In this document: positions 47,094 through 63,500 of the stretch, in pieces
Layout of the letters: each line of letters opens with the position of its first letter
Position numbering within the stretch: the first letter of the stretch is position 1
NCBI RefSeq assembly: GCF_014529535.1
Contig: NC_050735.1
Coordinates: 4,909,739 to 4,973,738, forward strand
DNA: 64,000 nt
Reading direction: 5' to 3'
Origin: Bradysia coprophila
Lineage: Eukaryota; Arthropoda; Insecta; Diptera; Sciaridae
Program-made: the position numbers and the translations under genes
The notes under the pieces: model-generated
What the model was told of the DNA's origin: nothing
Seen by the model: the letters and a program-made list of their open reading frames with translations, nothing else
The model's database searches: none

Positions 47094-48103
47094 ATGAACG
47101 CTGCAGAACAGATAGAAAAGCAACGGACGGATCAGTTAACGGACCGCCTAAAAATGGATTTACTGAACGTGGACTTTAGCCAAATAAGCCGAACCAGTGC
47201 AAAAATTCATCCAGAATGGGAATCGCTGTTGCAATTGACACAACTTAGTGTCACGGAAGAATTGGGACCAGAATTCACGCTGAGCAAGGACATATCGCAA
47301 TTCTCTTTGTACATGTATCCGACGCTGAACTTTGATTTTGTCAGTGGTATCCTTATATACAACATGGCTGGCTTTTTGTTGGATGATTGGCTGGACAAAT
47401 TTCCTTCTGGTAAAATGTAACATCTTTGTCAATTTGCATGTTCTCTCATCGTTTGTCATTCACAGAGAATGAAAAATGGATTCAGCAATTGAGAAACAAA
47501 AACTTTCCAGGAAATGGCAAAATGGATAAATGGTGGCAGCTGGCAATAAAACTTTGCAGAGAAGTAATGGGTGAAATTGTGTTAACGCAACTTTTGGATA
47601 ATTGGATTTATTCCATAAGCAAAGCTGACAAAGTCAACACAATTTATATTGGTCATGTTTCGTTGCCTGACAAGGATTTCCTGGAATTAAGATGCATTGA
47701 TGCAGGAACATCCCACCAGTTTTTTCTGGTATTGGCAGGTGTCGGAAAGCAGCTCACTGCTGAATTGGCACAAGACCCGAATTATCTGGGATTGAATAAG
47801 CAAGTAGCACTTCATACGTCGGTTATTAACGATTTGTATTCACTTCGAAAGGAGATTCGTGACGATCTTTACCGATATAATTACGTATATGTGAAAATGA
47901 TGAATAACAACCTCTCAGCACAAGCTGCCACGGATGCCATAATGCAGGAAATACGCGACGCTGAGAAAATGGCTCGAGTGTACGGCGACAGAATGAAAGA
48001 AATGAATGATCCGCAGTTATCTTTGTATGTGGATGGAATGTACGATATAATTGCTGGAAATCATTACTGGTCCACATTTTGTAAACGTTATAATGACCTG
48101 TAA
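47094..48103 (+). CDS. Microbial-type class I terpene synthase, copy 3
   Basis: Exons 47094-47409 and 47466-48103 (stop TAA), 56-bp intron, 317 residues. It has the complete signature: DDWLD, ELRCIDAG with the sensor Arg, NDLYSLRKE, WSTFCKRY. It is closer to copy 2 than to copy 1 by eye: shared NWIYSISKADKVN-type block, GHVSLPDKDFLELRC, and the same short intron. Differences likely to line the active site include DAGTSHQFFLV against DAGAFHQFYLI in copy 1, so the products may not be identical. Copy 3 has the least disturbed promoter region and all metal ligands, so it is the best candidate for an active enzyme. Confidence 0.88.
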
Positions 48104-48816
48104 GCTACTGGTACTGCCATCGTACGCAATGAGAGATGTAAAAACGCTTGCTGGTAACTTTTTGAGATCTTATCCCATCTGTACGGACAACAACCGTGAA
48201 CTCGTTTTTTACAAATTGAGCTATCGAACAACGTTGAAGTAATTTTTATTTACAATAACAGCGCTCCCTACTCCCCTACTTTGTCATACTTTTTGTAAAT
48301 TCGTCCTACTTGTCCTGTGTGGGACCTGGGACCATTCTGTTAAATAAATTCATGCTGGTTATAAGAATTTGAATTTTTATGCCGTATACTGGACGAATTC
48401 CATTTTTTAAGGTTTCCTCGTCGAAAACTCGTCAATTATGATAACAGTTAGAATTTCTTGTGCGCTAAATATTTACCCAACATTGAACCTAAGTTATATT
48501 TTACAAAAACCTAATGTTCGAAATATTATATCGTGATGTAGTGGTCACACTCAGTAAAAAAAAATTTGGAGGGTACCACACAAGCGGAACAGCAAAAAAT
48601 TTGCATGTAATCTTAAATAACCAGTTAAGTGTCGCAACTATTTCTCTAAGATAAAATAACATTACTATCAAAAAACATCATAAACTTCAAGGTTCTTGGA
48701 TCAGAAACTGTGGCGCCACCGCTTACTTGTATAAAAATGCAGCCATACCTTCCTAATATATTTTTCACTGGTGACGCTGAGCAGTATGAAACGTGAAACG
48801 TGACAGTTTATAATTA
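48104..48816. other. 3' flank of terpene synthase 3
   Basis: 48104-48200 and 48360-48480 match the flank of copy 2; the match fades after about 48490, the end of the duplicated region. AAATAAATTC at 48341 may serve polyadenylation. No gene. Confidence 0.5.
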
Positions 48817-49268
48817 CACTGTCAGAAAACAAAACAGCGGTCACAGGTAATGCACGTGTAATGTAAAAGCTTCATTTCGACAGTAAATTTGCAATTAAAA
48901 AAAAAAAAGTTGCACACGTTGGATTCGATCCGGGCACACTCAAGCCATGAGACCAGTGCGTTGTCACTGAGTCATTCAGTACGTGAAGTTACATAGTGTT
49001 ATTGTTAATATAAGCTAAAACATTACCCGTACCAGCTAATGTAGATTACCTACGACGACAGATAACATTTGGCAGACACATTATCTGTCACAGGTAATAC
49101 TTGACAGATAGCCTTCTTACAGAAAGCTTTGGGGCACGACCCCAGTCACAGATAATTTATTTCTGTAACATTACCTGTGTCAGCTAACTTTTCGCTACAT
49201 TACCATCTGCAGGTAATCTGTTTGAAAAGATTATCTGTCACAACTTGAAAAAATATTTTTTGTCAGTG
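48817..49268. mobile_element. 452-bp TIR element with internal ACATTACCTG repeats
   Basis: Ends CACTGTCAGAAAAC and the inverse of AATATTTTTTGTCAGTG, flanked by TA on both sides. The interior has many direct and inverted copies of TTACCTGTG / CACAGGTAATG / GATAATCT-like motifs and a tRNA-like block. No transposase. The TA flank is compatible with a Tc1/mariner-type origin but is too short to prove it. Confidence 0.7.
48911..48985 (-). other. tRNA-like sequence, possible SINE head
   Basis: Read on the minus strand it has an A-box-like TGACTCAGTGACAACGC followed, at tRNA spacing, by a B-box-like GGATCGAATCC (consensus GGTTCGANTCC). I cannot fold a full cloverleaf with a 7-bp acceptor stem, so it is not called as a tRNA gene. 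Confidence 0.45.
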
Positions 49269-50108
49269 TACAAACATTAAAGGGAGTCACGCTTCTTTAT
49301 GAATGGTTATGAATTGTCGATGGTTCCAGATTTTTCATAATACTTTCTCTATAAGGACCTCACGTTCCAAACCATAGCAAAACTCAAACTTTTGAAGTTT
49401 TCCGTGGAACTTTGTATTAGTATGGAAATACACAAATCTATGGTGTCGACTATCTTACCGATTACGTAACTAGTTCCTGAGTATAAGACTTTGATTTTGA
49501 AGACTACATTCATTTTTCTAAGAAAATAAAAGGTAATACTTGATACTTGTGGTTCATTATACAGAGCGTAGCCGATCTTTGGCTATAGTACAAAAATTAT
49601 CCTACATGCCGTGCCGTACCATAGGACACATAATGTTGCTACCTCTGCAATAGCTCAATCCCAGTCAGTTTATCTCAACACTGAAAAATTTAACATTTGC
49701 CGAAAAATTACTTTGGTTTTGAGTTTCTTTTTTTAAATCGTCATGAAATTGTAATTTGTAAATTTAATGTGGAAGTATTAAACTGTATTTTCGAACAATC
49801 ATAATAGCGAATAAATCTATACGCTAAATAAATAAATGTACACTCGCCAAACCATGAAAACACTGAATATCACGCGTCAAAAATTATCGAAAAACACACT
49901 TTTTTAGTTCTCTCTCAGCAGACCTTGCAAACAGGTCTAGGGATCCAGGCGATGTTTTCCTTAATGGTGGAGTTTGTTTATGTTATTCGTCAAAGAGAGA
50001 AATTTGATACGAAGGCGGAGCTTACTCTCCGTATCAACGAGTAGTGTGATGCACATCGAACGATCAACTCGTTCGGCTTTATATCGGGTATTTTCAATCA
50101 CAGTACAT
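49269..50108. other. Gene-free stretch
   Basis: AT-rich; short inverted blocks around 50010-50035 (TTTGATACGAAGGCGGAG / CTCCGTATCAA). No gene. Confidence 0.4.
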
Positions 50109-50194
50109 GTGTGAATTCGTATACCACGAGAATAATTTTTGCATACGTATGTATGATTCGTCTCGACTTCGTCTCTCGGTATACGAATTCACAC
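50109..50194. repeat. Short palindrome
   Basis: GTGTGAATTCGTATACC faces its exact inverse GGTATACGAATTCACAC across about 50 bases. Confidence 0.8.
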
Positions 50195-50942
50195 ATATGC
50201 TGTAATTTCGTGGTTTCAATCCAAGTGATGCAAATAAGTATTGTTATACATCGTTCGAGATATTCAAGAAACTATTTTCTTAAAGCAAGGTCCTGATCCC
50301 TTAAGAATTCTCACCAATTAAATAATGAAAAGTCGACAATTGAGTGGATATGGATGTTGTCTACCCAGACAACATCTTCATATTTATAATATATTTTTCA
50401 GTTGTAGAGAGAATTCGACTCGCAGCGAGCTAGCTTCCAATTTCGTGGATCGAGTACGCACTTCCAAGATTAGGTCGATTCGGGTTGGGTTTTAAAAAAA
50501 AGATTTTGAGCGGATACACTAAGGTTTTGAGGGAACGTCGTTACAGCTACCGACGTATCAAACAATTAAAATTAAATTGTCCTGGTGTGAGTTCCCCCGT
50601 TCCCCGAGGAGTTTACAGCGTCACGTTGTGTGTGCAGGATCACTGTCAGCTTCGTCAAATTCTTAAAATTATAGTTAATTGCAGAAAGAGGACACGTGAA
50701 ATTAGAGAATTATAAGAAAAATGAAATTTCATTAATAAAGCTCCGTTTCACGATGTTAGTTGAATGTTTGAAAGTTTAAAACAAAAAAACATCGTAAGCC
50801 TAGTCGGGACGGAACCAAAACAATGGAATTCAATTTTTCTAATAATTTGCTAAAATGTGACATGTCCCGTTTATGTATTTTACGTGTTACGGCATGTTTC
50901 ATTTTCATTTACATTGCCTAATCACGTAAAGCATTGTACTTA
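50195..50942. other. Gene-free stretch
   Basis: An open frame at 50485-50715 has no recognisable domain. No gene supported. Confidence 0.35.
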
Positions 50943-51041
50943 CGAGGTTCCAAGTTGTTATTTGACAAGCGGGGAATACAGCCCTCCCCTTCGGGTCAGG
51001 CTGTAACACCCCACTTATAAAATACACAACTTGGAACCTCG
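50943..51041. repeat. Nested hairpin, 99 bp
   Basis: Outer 16-bp arms CGAGGTTCCAAGTTGT and its exact inverse. Inside lies a second GC-rich stem, GGGG..CAGCC against GGCTG..CCCC, around CTCCCCTTCGGGTC. It is GC-rich compared with its surroundings. It could be a MITE remnant or a structured RNA. Confidence 0.7.
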
Positions 51042-53100
51042 GAAGTAATATACTATTCATTTAGTAAAAATAAAAAATTCACAACTCACAATTTCCATAT
51101 TATTGTTTCTTTATTATTTCTTCATTTCTATTTTTCCTGCAAAATCGAAATGGAAGTACATTTTTAACGGCAAAAGATTTCATTTAAAAATTTATAATTA
51201 AAAAATCTACTTACAATTAGGTTAAATTATTTTTAAAAAAATGGTTTTTGTTACATAAACTTGGTTTAAAAAAATAAAAGAAAAAACATTGGTTTACACT
51301 GTAAAATCAACGGAAAACTGTACAGGTCTAACTTGAATAATTTTTCTTCCGTTTTATTCAATATTTGTTTTACGACCGCCGTTTTATAATCGCTATTACA
51401 CATTTGCGAAAGAGTATCTTGGTATAAAGAGGCGAATTTTATTCTATACAACTACCATTTCTAAAATATATCAGTTCACACACACGATGGCAGCAGTCAT
51501 CGTATCGAAATGTTATCAGTCGTGCTGTGAACCAACGAAACGAAAGATTGATAAGATTGAATCGACTACATTTCGTCGTATCGAATTTTTTGCCACAACT
51601 AGGTGAAATATAAATGAGGAGATAACGCTTTTGGCACACGTTGACTATATTTACGGACACCAGGTGTTCGATCGCACGAAATCTTAAATTGACGCCGTCA
51701 AAATTTATTAATTGAATCGCTTAAAATGAAACTTTTTCTGTTTTGAAATTTGTGTTATTTCGAGAATCTATTGAAATCTCTAACATACGTCGATTAACGA
51801 AGCTTTGATATTGGAAACGTATTGTACGAAAGCTGTCAACTAACACTTGGCACAAATGGAAAGGCGTGGCTGTATTCAAAAAGGAAATATCTTTTAACAT
51901 TGGCACTATCTGTCGCATAACTTTCCTCGAACACAAATTTCTTTTCTCAGTTCAACCACAATTGTTTTAGGGTCTCTCTACGTCGACCGAAAATTGATTT
52001 AGTCCATGGGACCCAGGGACTATTTTTGGGAAAACATTTTCCAATTTCTTCACCAATTTTTCCTCAATTTTCGAACTTTCTGCAGACGATGTAGTAGATT
52101 CTGTGGAAAACATTACTGCCACGGTTTCACGTTATGTAAGTGAATAGGAATTCGATAAAATAAAACGTTTGCTACAAAACAGAAACATGAAACATATTTT
52201 ACCGTCTGCGCGGTGGTAATCCTCGAACCTTTAATGGAAACCTGTTTTTGGACGATAACTGTGGCTTTAATATCGGTATTTATCCGTGTAGATCCTCACT
52301 TAACATTCGAAGTGGATATTTACACATATACTTGCACCCATTCTCTCGCTTATATTGTGTAATATACAATCGAACCTTGAACGTTAAGTTCCTCGTCGAT
52401 AATCTTATGTTAACAATCTTTCGTTAAAGAGTATGTCCATTCACCAAAAATCCTCTGTTATGATTCGTTTACATTGTGATGGTTGCGTAGTATAGATGTA
52501 TAATCCTAAGTTCATTTCTCATTTTCATTTTTTTTTATCTTTTTTTGATTTTTTGTTTATTCTTCTCTGTAATAAAATATTATTTATATGCTTAACTCTG
52601 TAAAAATCTAAATATATTCACAGCTGCACAGATCTTATCATCTTATTTTTTTTAGCTTTTTTTTAAATATTTTTTTTTCTCTCTCTCGTCGGTCGACTTT
52701 TTAAGTGATGCACTCTCCTTTCTCTGATATTTTCACTCACTAAATCGACACAAAATGTGCTGGACCTTAAATAATGATTCTTTTTTTTCTTTCGTTTATT
52801 TATTATTTTTTACATTGATTGAATTGCTAATAACACCAATTCGTGGATACGGAAGTTAACGTAAAATTGTTGTTACATTTAAAAGAAGAATTAATTTATA
52901 AACGGAAAGGATTTTGACTGTAAATGGAAATTATTCAAATTAAAAATTTGTCACAAAAATTCATCTTCATTCGGAATTTTATCGGTTATCATTTTGAGCA
53001 AAATGTGTAACAAGAATTTGACTCTTATTTACATTTCTTTGTTTATTGATTGCGCGGTATATATAGAAAATAAATTACAAACAGAAAAAAATTATTTAGT
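51042..53100. other. Gene-free stretch, likely includes PLXDC 3' UTR
   Basis: Very AT-rich with long T runs at 52500-52800. The right end should be the 3' UTR of the minus-strand plexin-domain gene. Open frames at 51439-51936 (minus) have no domain and are judged chance. Confidence 0.4.
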
Positions 53101-57051
<3,951 letters not shown>

Positions 57052-58965
57052 CTTCAAAAGAAAACAATTTATTAGTAAACAAAAATTGTGCAGAGTCGGT
57101 CTATATTCATCAATTATATGCGTATCACCAGTCTTCATAGGGCTTAATTGAGTGAATGTAATTGCGGAATGTTTTTATGATGTCGACCTACTTTTAACGC
57201 AAAGAAAAAGTTGAGGAAATATTCGGATATGAATCACGTCCACAACGTTTCATACTCTTTCTGCCTCGGTCATTACTCTTAAGTTTTCAGTTTTCATATA
57301 AGAAAAAACTATGACTGGGGTTAAACCCAGCGTATTTGATAAGAAATCATTGCTCACACAGCGTTCAGTCAATGCCTTTGCTGCCGTGTAAAGCCAAAAT
57401 ATCTTAGCACATGGTATGAGTGCTTCGGATAGTTTCCGAAAGCGTTGAACGTCTTTTGAATATCAACTGGAAACTTGCAATATATCAGTGGAATGCAATA
57501 GAAGCTTAAAGCTCTCGAAAGCTCTTTTAAAGCAAAGACACAGTTGCGATATGTTGATTTGGTTTAACATGGCAGCTTGGGTCAGAAAAATGTGTAGTTA
57601 GGGTATATTACATGCCCGAACGAGATTCAAGATATGGTTGAAAATGTGATAGAAAGGGATGCAAATGGTCGTCACGCGTGACATAATTAACCGAAGTCGA
57701 ATAGAGAACTCTACTGCAATAGGTTTGTTCCAAGTAACTGTAAACACGAACTTTGACAACCCGAACAACGACAATTTCATCCATAGCAACATCGCTTACG
57801 TGATATTTCATACAAATCGACCAACGTCGCCTACGCGATTTACACAGAGGTATTATTGAGGTTATGGTTATATGGATGAAATTTGACAATTCACATGGCC
57901 TTGGAACAAACCTATAGCCACTGAACATTGAATAAATTAATGGAGACTTTTCTTCCTGGAAAACTTTCGTAAGGAATGTAAAATTGGTAAATATGACAAC
58001 GGCGCAAATGTTGCATTTTTTTGTACATTGATCCGGGTAATCAAACATTTTTTTTAAAGAAGAAACTTCTAATCGAACTGCTTCATTTAATTGACTTAAA
58101 TAAACAAAAATATCGTTTCGAATTAGCAGAATTGACGCAAATGAAATTGAGATAACAAAATCTCATAACATGAGTGAACTCAAATCAGAAGCAGAAAATA
58201 TTCAAATAATTTGATAGAATAGAAATTCAACAACGTCTTGCAATTCACTGGGATACATTGATTAGCTTAATTAAAAGATTGCAACAATTTGTCTATGTAT
58301 TTTCCACCATTAATGGTTTCGCATGCAAAAGTCAACGAAATGATTGAGTTTTTCATTGAACGCAGAAATGGGCATTTAGACAAATAATACAATATTTCGT
58401 CGAAGGATGACCAGTCGGTTTAAATATCACCAGAACAACGAATCTCAAAAACAAATTTCGAAAAAAATTCATCAACATTTAAGCATGCATCTGTAAGAAT
58501 CGAAATACTGTATTTTTGCTGTATGGAACTGAGTACAGAGAATTTATTTCAATTTGATTGACTCGTTAAAACAACATAAATGCTAATTTGACCCGTGGAT
58601 CACAGTAAACACAAATTAAATAACGAAACAATTATACAGAGATTAATGTGTTGCGTACATGTATGAAATGTGTGTACGCATACGAGACCATGCCAGTTAA
58701 AAACGATTTTTTTTTGTTGTTTCGTGAATTATGCTTTCGTCCAAAGAATATCGCACATGAATGACGAACTCTGTTTCTTTACGACGGAGTATGTATCTTT
58801 ACTTATTTATCTTTTTCATGAATCATCCTAGTGTACTGCTTGCTGCTCGCTCAGCTTTAATAATTGCAAGATACTGTCTCACTTTACTTGTAATTTTGGC
58901 GTAGGAAAGAAGATTAATTCATCAGCTAAACTAAAGTAAGATGTTAGGTACCTATGGTTGTATTT
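57052..58965. other. Probable intron or upstream region of PLXDC
   Basis: No exon recognised. The open frame at 57608-58048 (minus) lacks a splice-consistent link or domain. The missing 5' exon of PLXDC is here or beyond the window. Confidence 0.4.
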
Positions 58966-59092
58966 CGTTCTCATCCATGGGTACTAGTACACCGTTCTCA
59001 TCCCTGGGTACTAGTACATCGTTCTCATCCCTGGGTACTAGTACATCGTTCTCATCCCTGGGTACTAGTATACCGTTCTCATCCCTTATAGT
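58966..59092. repeat. 27-bp minisatellite
   Basis: About four and a half copies of CGTTCTCATCCCTGGGTACT plus AGTACAT, with the first and last units diverged. Period is a multiple of three, giving an open Ser/Thr-rich frame by chance. Confidence 0.92.
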
Positions 59093-60302
59093 ACATTTTC
59101 AGTCGTCTATGTTACAATATTAATTTAGATTACTAAGTGATGACAGTGAAACCGCAAAAATTGATATAGTGAAGACCTTCCGATTGAAGTGAATAAAAGA
59201 CTCACAAGGCGTAAGAATTGAACATGCTAACGAAATACGTGTGTATCCAATGTATACGCACACGTACTGTTTAGTCAAGTTCACGATCTTTTATTTCCAT
59301 CTTTCATTGGCGAATCGTTATTACATCAACAAAATATCAAAATTGAATTTTCACCGACTTGTCATTGAACTACAATAATTCAATTTATTCGTTTACGATA
59401 TTATGTGGGTCAATTGTAGATCTTCGTCAATTCAATCAAATCGATTCGGGATGAAAAAGAAATAAATTTCTTGCGGTGAGCCATGTCAAAAAAAAAGAAG
59501 AAGAAGAAGAAAATCTGTCTCACATGTCGATAATTTAATTTGATGTGATGTCAATGCTGTTCCCTTGACAAACAATAATAAAAACAAATTTATGGCTTTC
59601 TAAATGGTCTACTGTCTTTTACACACTTACTGCTGCTTTAAATATATCGGTATTTAATGCATAATTTAGTGTGATGCGGTTGTGAAAAACTGTTTCGAGA
59701 CTTAAATATCTTTATTTTATTGCCAGTTTTATTTTGTACTGATGCTTAACGTCTGGTCAGGTGGTTTTTAAGATGGGGTAGGTTTGACCGTTTTCTCCCG
59801 TTTACTCAACATTTAGTGGAGTTTGTATGTGATTTTGGTTTTCATTTAACCGAGTTTGTGACAACATTTAGTCAGATCGTTTCCATTGTTTATTAGCATT
59901 GGCCCTACCTCGGATTAACTTACGAATTTTACGAACCATAATGGTTTACCCCTAATGTACACAAACAATTCGTCTTTTCAATTCGTATCTCTAGTTGTTT
60001 ACTATTACAGATTGCACCACAATGTTGAGAGTCATTTGTTATCGACAGCAACATAAAAAGATTAGAGACAGCTTATTCGGTCTTATATACAGTAAAATGA
60101 AGTAAAAGAATTTGGTTTTAAGAAAGTAGCATTCTGCAAACGAAGTGAAACAGTTAACCTTGCAGACCTCTGGTAGCAGATTTAATGATTACAAGGGGAT
60201 AGCAGAGGTAAAATGATGGAAGAAGTCTTCATTATAACCAGTTTTTGACATGAAAATCTTAAGTTATTGGTGTAGACTTGCATGCTTATGTGGAAGCCAA
60301 GT
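59093..60302. other. Gene-free stretch
   Basis: A short GAA microsatellite at 59492-59510. No gene. Confidence 0.4.
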
Positions 60303-60547
60303 TTAAGGCTAGTACACAGTTCGTGAAAAATGCATGCAAAATCGACCTCTGCAAAATGCTTGCAAAATATGACACAAAATGTATGAGCTATCTGTCAAAT
60401 ATTTTGCAAGCTCGGTGTAAACCTGATGTTTACTCTGTGCTTGCAAAATATTTGACAGCTGGCTCATAAATTTTGTGTCATATTTTGCAAGCATTTTACA
60501 GAGGTCGATTTTTCATGCATTTTTCACGAACTCTGTACTCGTCTTTA
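60303..60547. repeat. Long palindrome, about 110-bp arms
   Basis: Left arm from GTACACAGTTCGTGAAAAAT through TCGACCTCTG and GCTTGCAAAATATGACAC. The right arm is its inverse with a few mismatches, around a loop at 60414-60424. Non-coding MITE-like foldback. Confidence 0.88.
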
Positions 60548-63500
60548 GAGTTGATAGATTAACGGTCTAGTTTGAATTATTGCGTGAACACAGTTTAGTG
60601 CGGTTTGTCATTTCTGTGTTTTTTTCTGACAGTATATTACGTCATTGATTGTAAGTTTGTTGTCAGTTTTGCGGAACGAGCCAAAAGCGAGTGGAGTAGT
60701 CACACAAATAGTGATGTAAAATGCACTTCACCACAAGTTGGCATGTAAATTATTATTGATGGCCCAAAAAAAAAGTTGAATTGATAAATCCTAAACAAAC
60801 TTTTATGCCAATCAGCATCATAATTTGCAAAATTTAGATGCCTCTGTTTCATACATCGTTCTATGAATCTCGGTGATAAGTACTTTATTAGTCTTACGAC
60901 GTGTATAATGATGCACGATGTCGTGTAACAAAGCCTTGAAATTCCTTTATTGCACTAGTGCAATAAAATACTTTCATATCGCATTGCTCTGAATAACGAA
61001 ATATCTCACTGAATTGCATTAATGCTTGAATGCAGCACCTGCATCTTAACGAAATGTAAACCTGCCTGTTTCAAAATGACAATCGCAAACGATGAAGTGA
61101 TTCATTTTGATAAAATTAATTGAATTCGCAAATATTTCGTACCTATTTTCAAAATGTTGTCGTTACCCTGCTTATTCATTTGATGAAATATATAATTCAA
61201 TTTTGATGCGAATCTAGGCCACAACGTATTATATATCAAGCATTTCACATTTAATTATTTTGCTTTCAAAGTTCTATTTAATATGTCAAAAGCACATAAT
61301 TGGGTTATTTCATTTATTTAGTTAAATAATAGAATTAAGGGATTGTGCTGGATTTCTTTCTTTCTTTTTTTACAATTTTACATTTGTTTCTCTTGTCGTT
61401 CATCAGTCAAACCTACACAATAGAATATAGTTAGAATTTTACAAATCGAAATTATTTGATAGATTGTGGGTCGCAGGGTTCAGTGTCGCATTTCAATTAT
61501 GTTTTAGTACCAGCGCTGCCGGCAGGTCATGAAACATTTCATATGTTGCGTTACTCGGTTTGTAAAAGCATTCACTTGGAAAGTCCAAGTTGGAATTATC
61601 CCGTAATTTTCATCAGAGTTGAAGAAAGACTCATAGAACTTAGTTCCATATTTTTGGCCGAGACATTCTTTAAATGATTTTTTACAATGAATACCTACAT
61701 TTCTGTACATTTGCACAAAAATGAGCCGTGGGAAATAAAAATAGACTTAAAGTATGTCTCGGACAAAAATATGTCAATAAGTCACTATGGGTCTTTGGTG
61801 CCAACGACACCATTTTACCACCAACGACACCGCGGATCTAGTTATTCGATCTTTAAAAACAACTATAATTAGGATAGTATGTGGCACGAATCCTTTGAAT
61901 GGGATCTCAAGAGCTTCTCTATCCTCAAGTTAAGGTCGTCTATCTTGTCTCTGATTATTTTAATAAAGTTTCGACCAGGTACCAACGCGACGGTTTTTTT
62001 TCCAAAAACTCTCAGTTTTTTATGTAACGGTGACCCAGTCTATGTCCATAATTGAGTTCTCAGCATTTTAAAAATATCTTCAATTTTTCAACAACAAACT
62101 TTTTTGACATTAAAGCCATTAAAGCCTATGTTGTATATACCTATATTTACATAATAACGTTTGCATTCGTAATTTAAATACAGGTGTGCGTTACCATTCC
62201 ACTTTTTTCCGTCTTATCATTTTATAGTTACTAATACATTGCGCCCCATTAACGTCCAAAATATCAAGAAACCATAACTAAATGAATATCGAATATCACA
62301 ATAAACAAGTAGCAGAACCGTGTCGTATAATATATAGTGTTCGCATTTTGCTTGGTGATATACAATTACTGCTGAGAGAGTTCATTTGAAACAAAAGCAA
62401 AACTTTATTACGAATGAAATACAATATGCTTCCATTCTGATAGATTTTATTATTCTTTTAATTCTGAATGGCTTATGAGTATGAGTAGTCACAATGATTG
62501 CAGAGTGCAACCATTAATTAGAGAAATCATACATATTATGTAGGCGCAATCGACATTAATTGTATAATATCATCACGGTTATTGTGTGATGAAAGTAAGA
62601 GTGAATTGATCAATGAAATTCTTTTTTCATAAATTTCTTTAAACAATGACATTGCAGAATAATATCAACATAGATTTGGTGTATAGGTCGCACTGTATAA
62701 TCGATTCGTATTCCATATACAGGACAATTCTTATAACGCACATATACTTATGGTATCAGAATATTACCGATGCTAATCTGAGAAAAGCAAGCCTGACCAC
62801 GCACAAATATTTCCGATGAGGAAAAGGAAATTATCGCGGAAATTGCGCAAAATGATTACACAAAATCAGTCTCGTCCTTGCACTCTCCTATCTCAGCGAT
62901 AAGTTATCTGCAAAATAGTGTAATGACCTGACCCAAAGTTCAAAACGGAAGTATTCAATTCACATTAGTCATAATCTGTTAGCAACAGAAAATGACCTCT
63001 CGCTTCTGCTTGCGATTTTATGTAACATGCTAATAAAAATAGATTAAATATCTAGTCAAAGAGCAATGCAATACTATACAATGCCTGGGGAATTACTACT
63101 AGTCGCGAGGGGTAATCAAGCTTTAGATTAAGTGGGATTATTTTGGGACAAATTGGATTTCCTTCGACTAGTCGTCGGTTATGAGTACTCTAGGGAATAG
63201 ATTAAACGGACACTAAAATAATACTAATTTGGGATTCCGTCTGACTCTACAGATTCATTCATCAAATTTCCAAATTCAAATGTTTCATAAATATCGATGA
63301 CAGTACTGTCAATGACATCGTCAATGACATTGTCATTGAAACTCGTTTCGACTGTGCGGAAGATTAAAGTTGACTCGCCTAATACGTGTTTACTATGTAG
63401 GTGTTGGTGTTATGTACGTGTTTACTATGTAGGTGGAAGCACAAAGTTGTAGGGTTTTTGTTAATTTAGTTTTTTCATGTTGCAGATCAGTTGTGATCAG

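Noticed and set aside
24981-48103. Terpene synthases as bacterial contamination of the assembly
   Set aside because: The genes have a spliceosomal intron with GT/AG sites, lie downstream of Rab18, and are interleaved with Rab18-tail relics and insect-type LINEs on the same sequence.
48911-48985. Functional tRNA gene
   Set aside because: No acceptor stem and no convincing anticodon arm; only the internal promoter boxes are recognisable.
51439-51936. Minus-strand coding region
   Set aside because: Two short frames without domain, ATG context or splice link in AT-rich DNA.
57608-58048. 146-residue minus-strand protein as the missing PLXDC N-terminal exon
   Set aside because: No signal peptide, no splice donor in the right phase, and no similarity to the known family layout.
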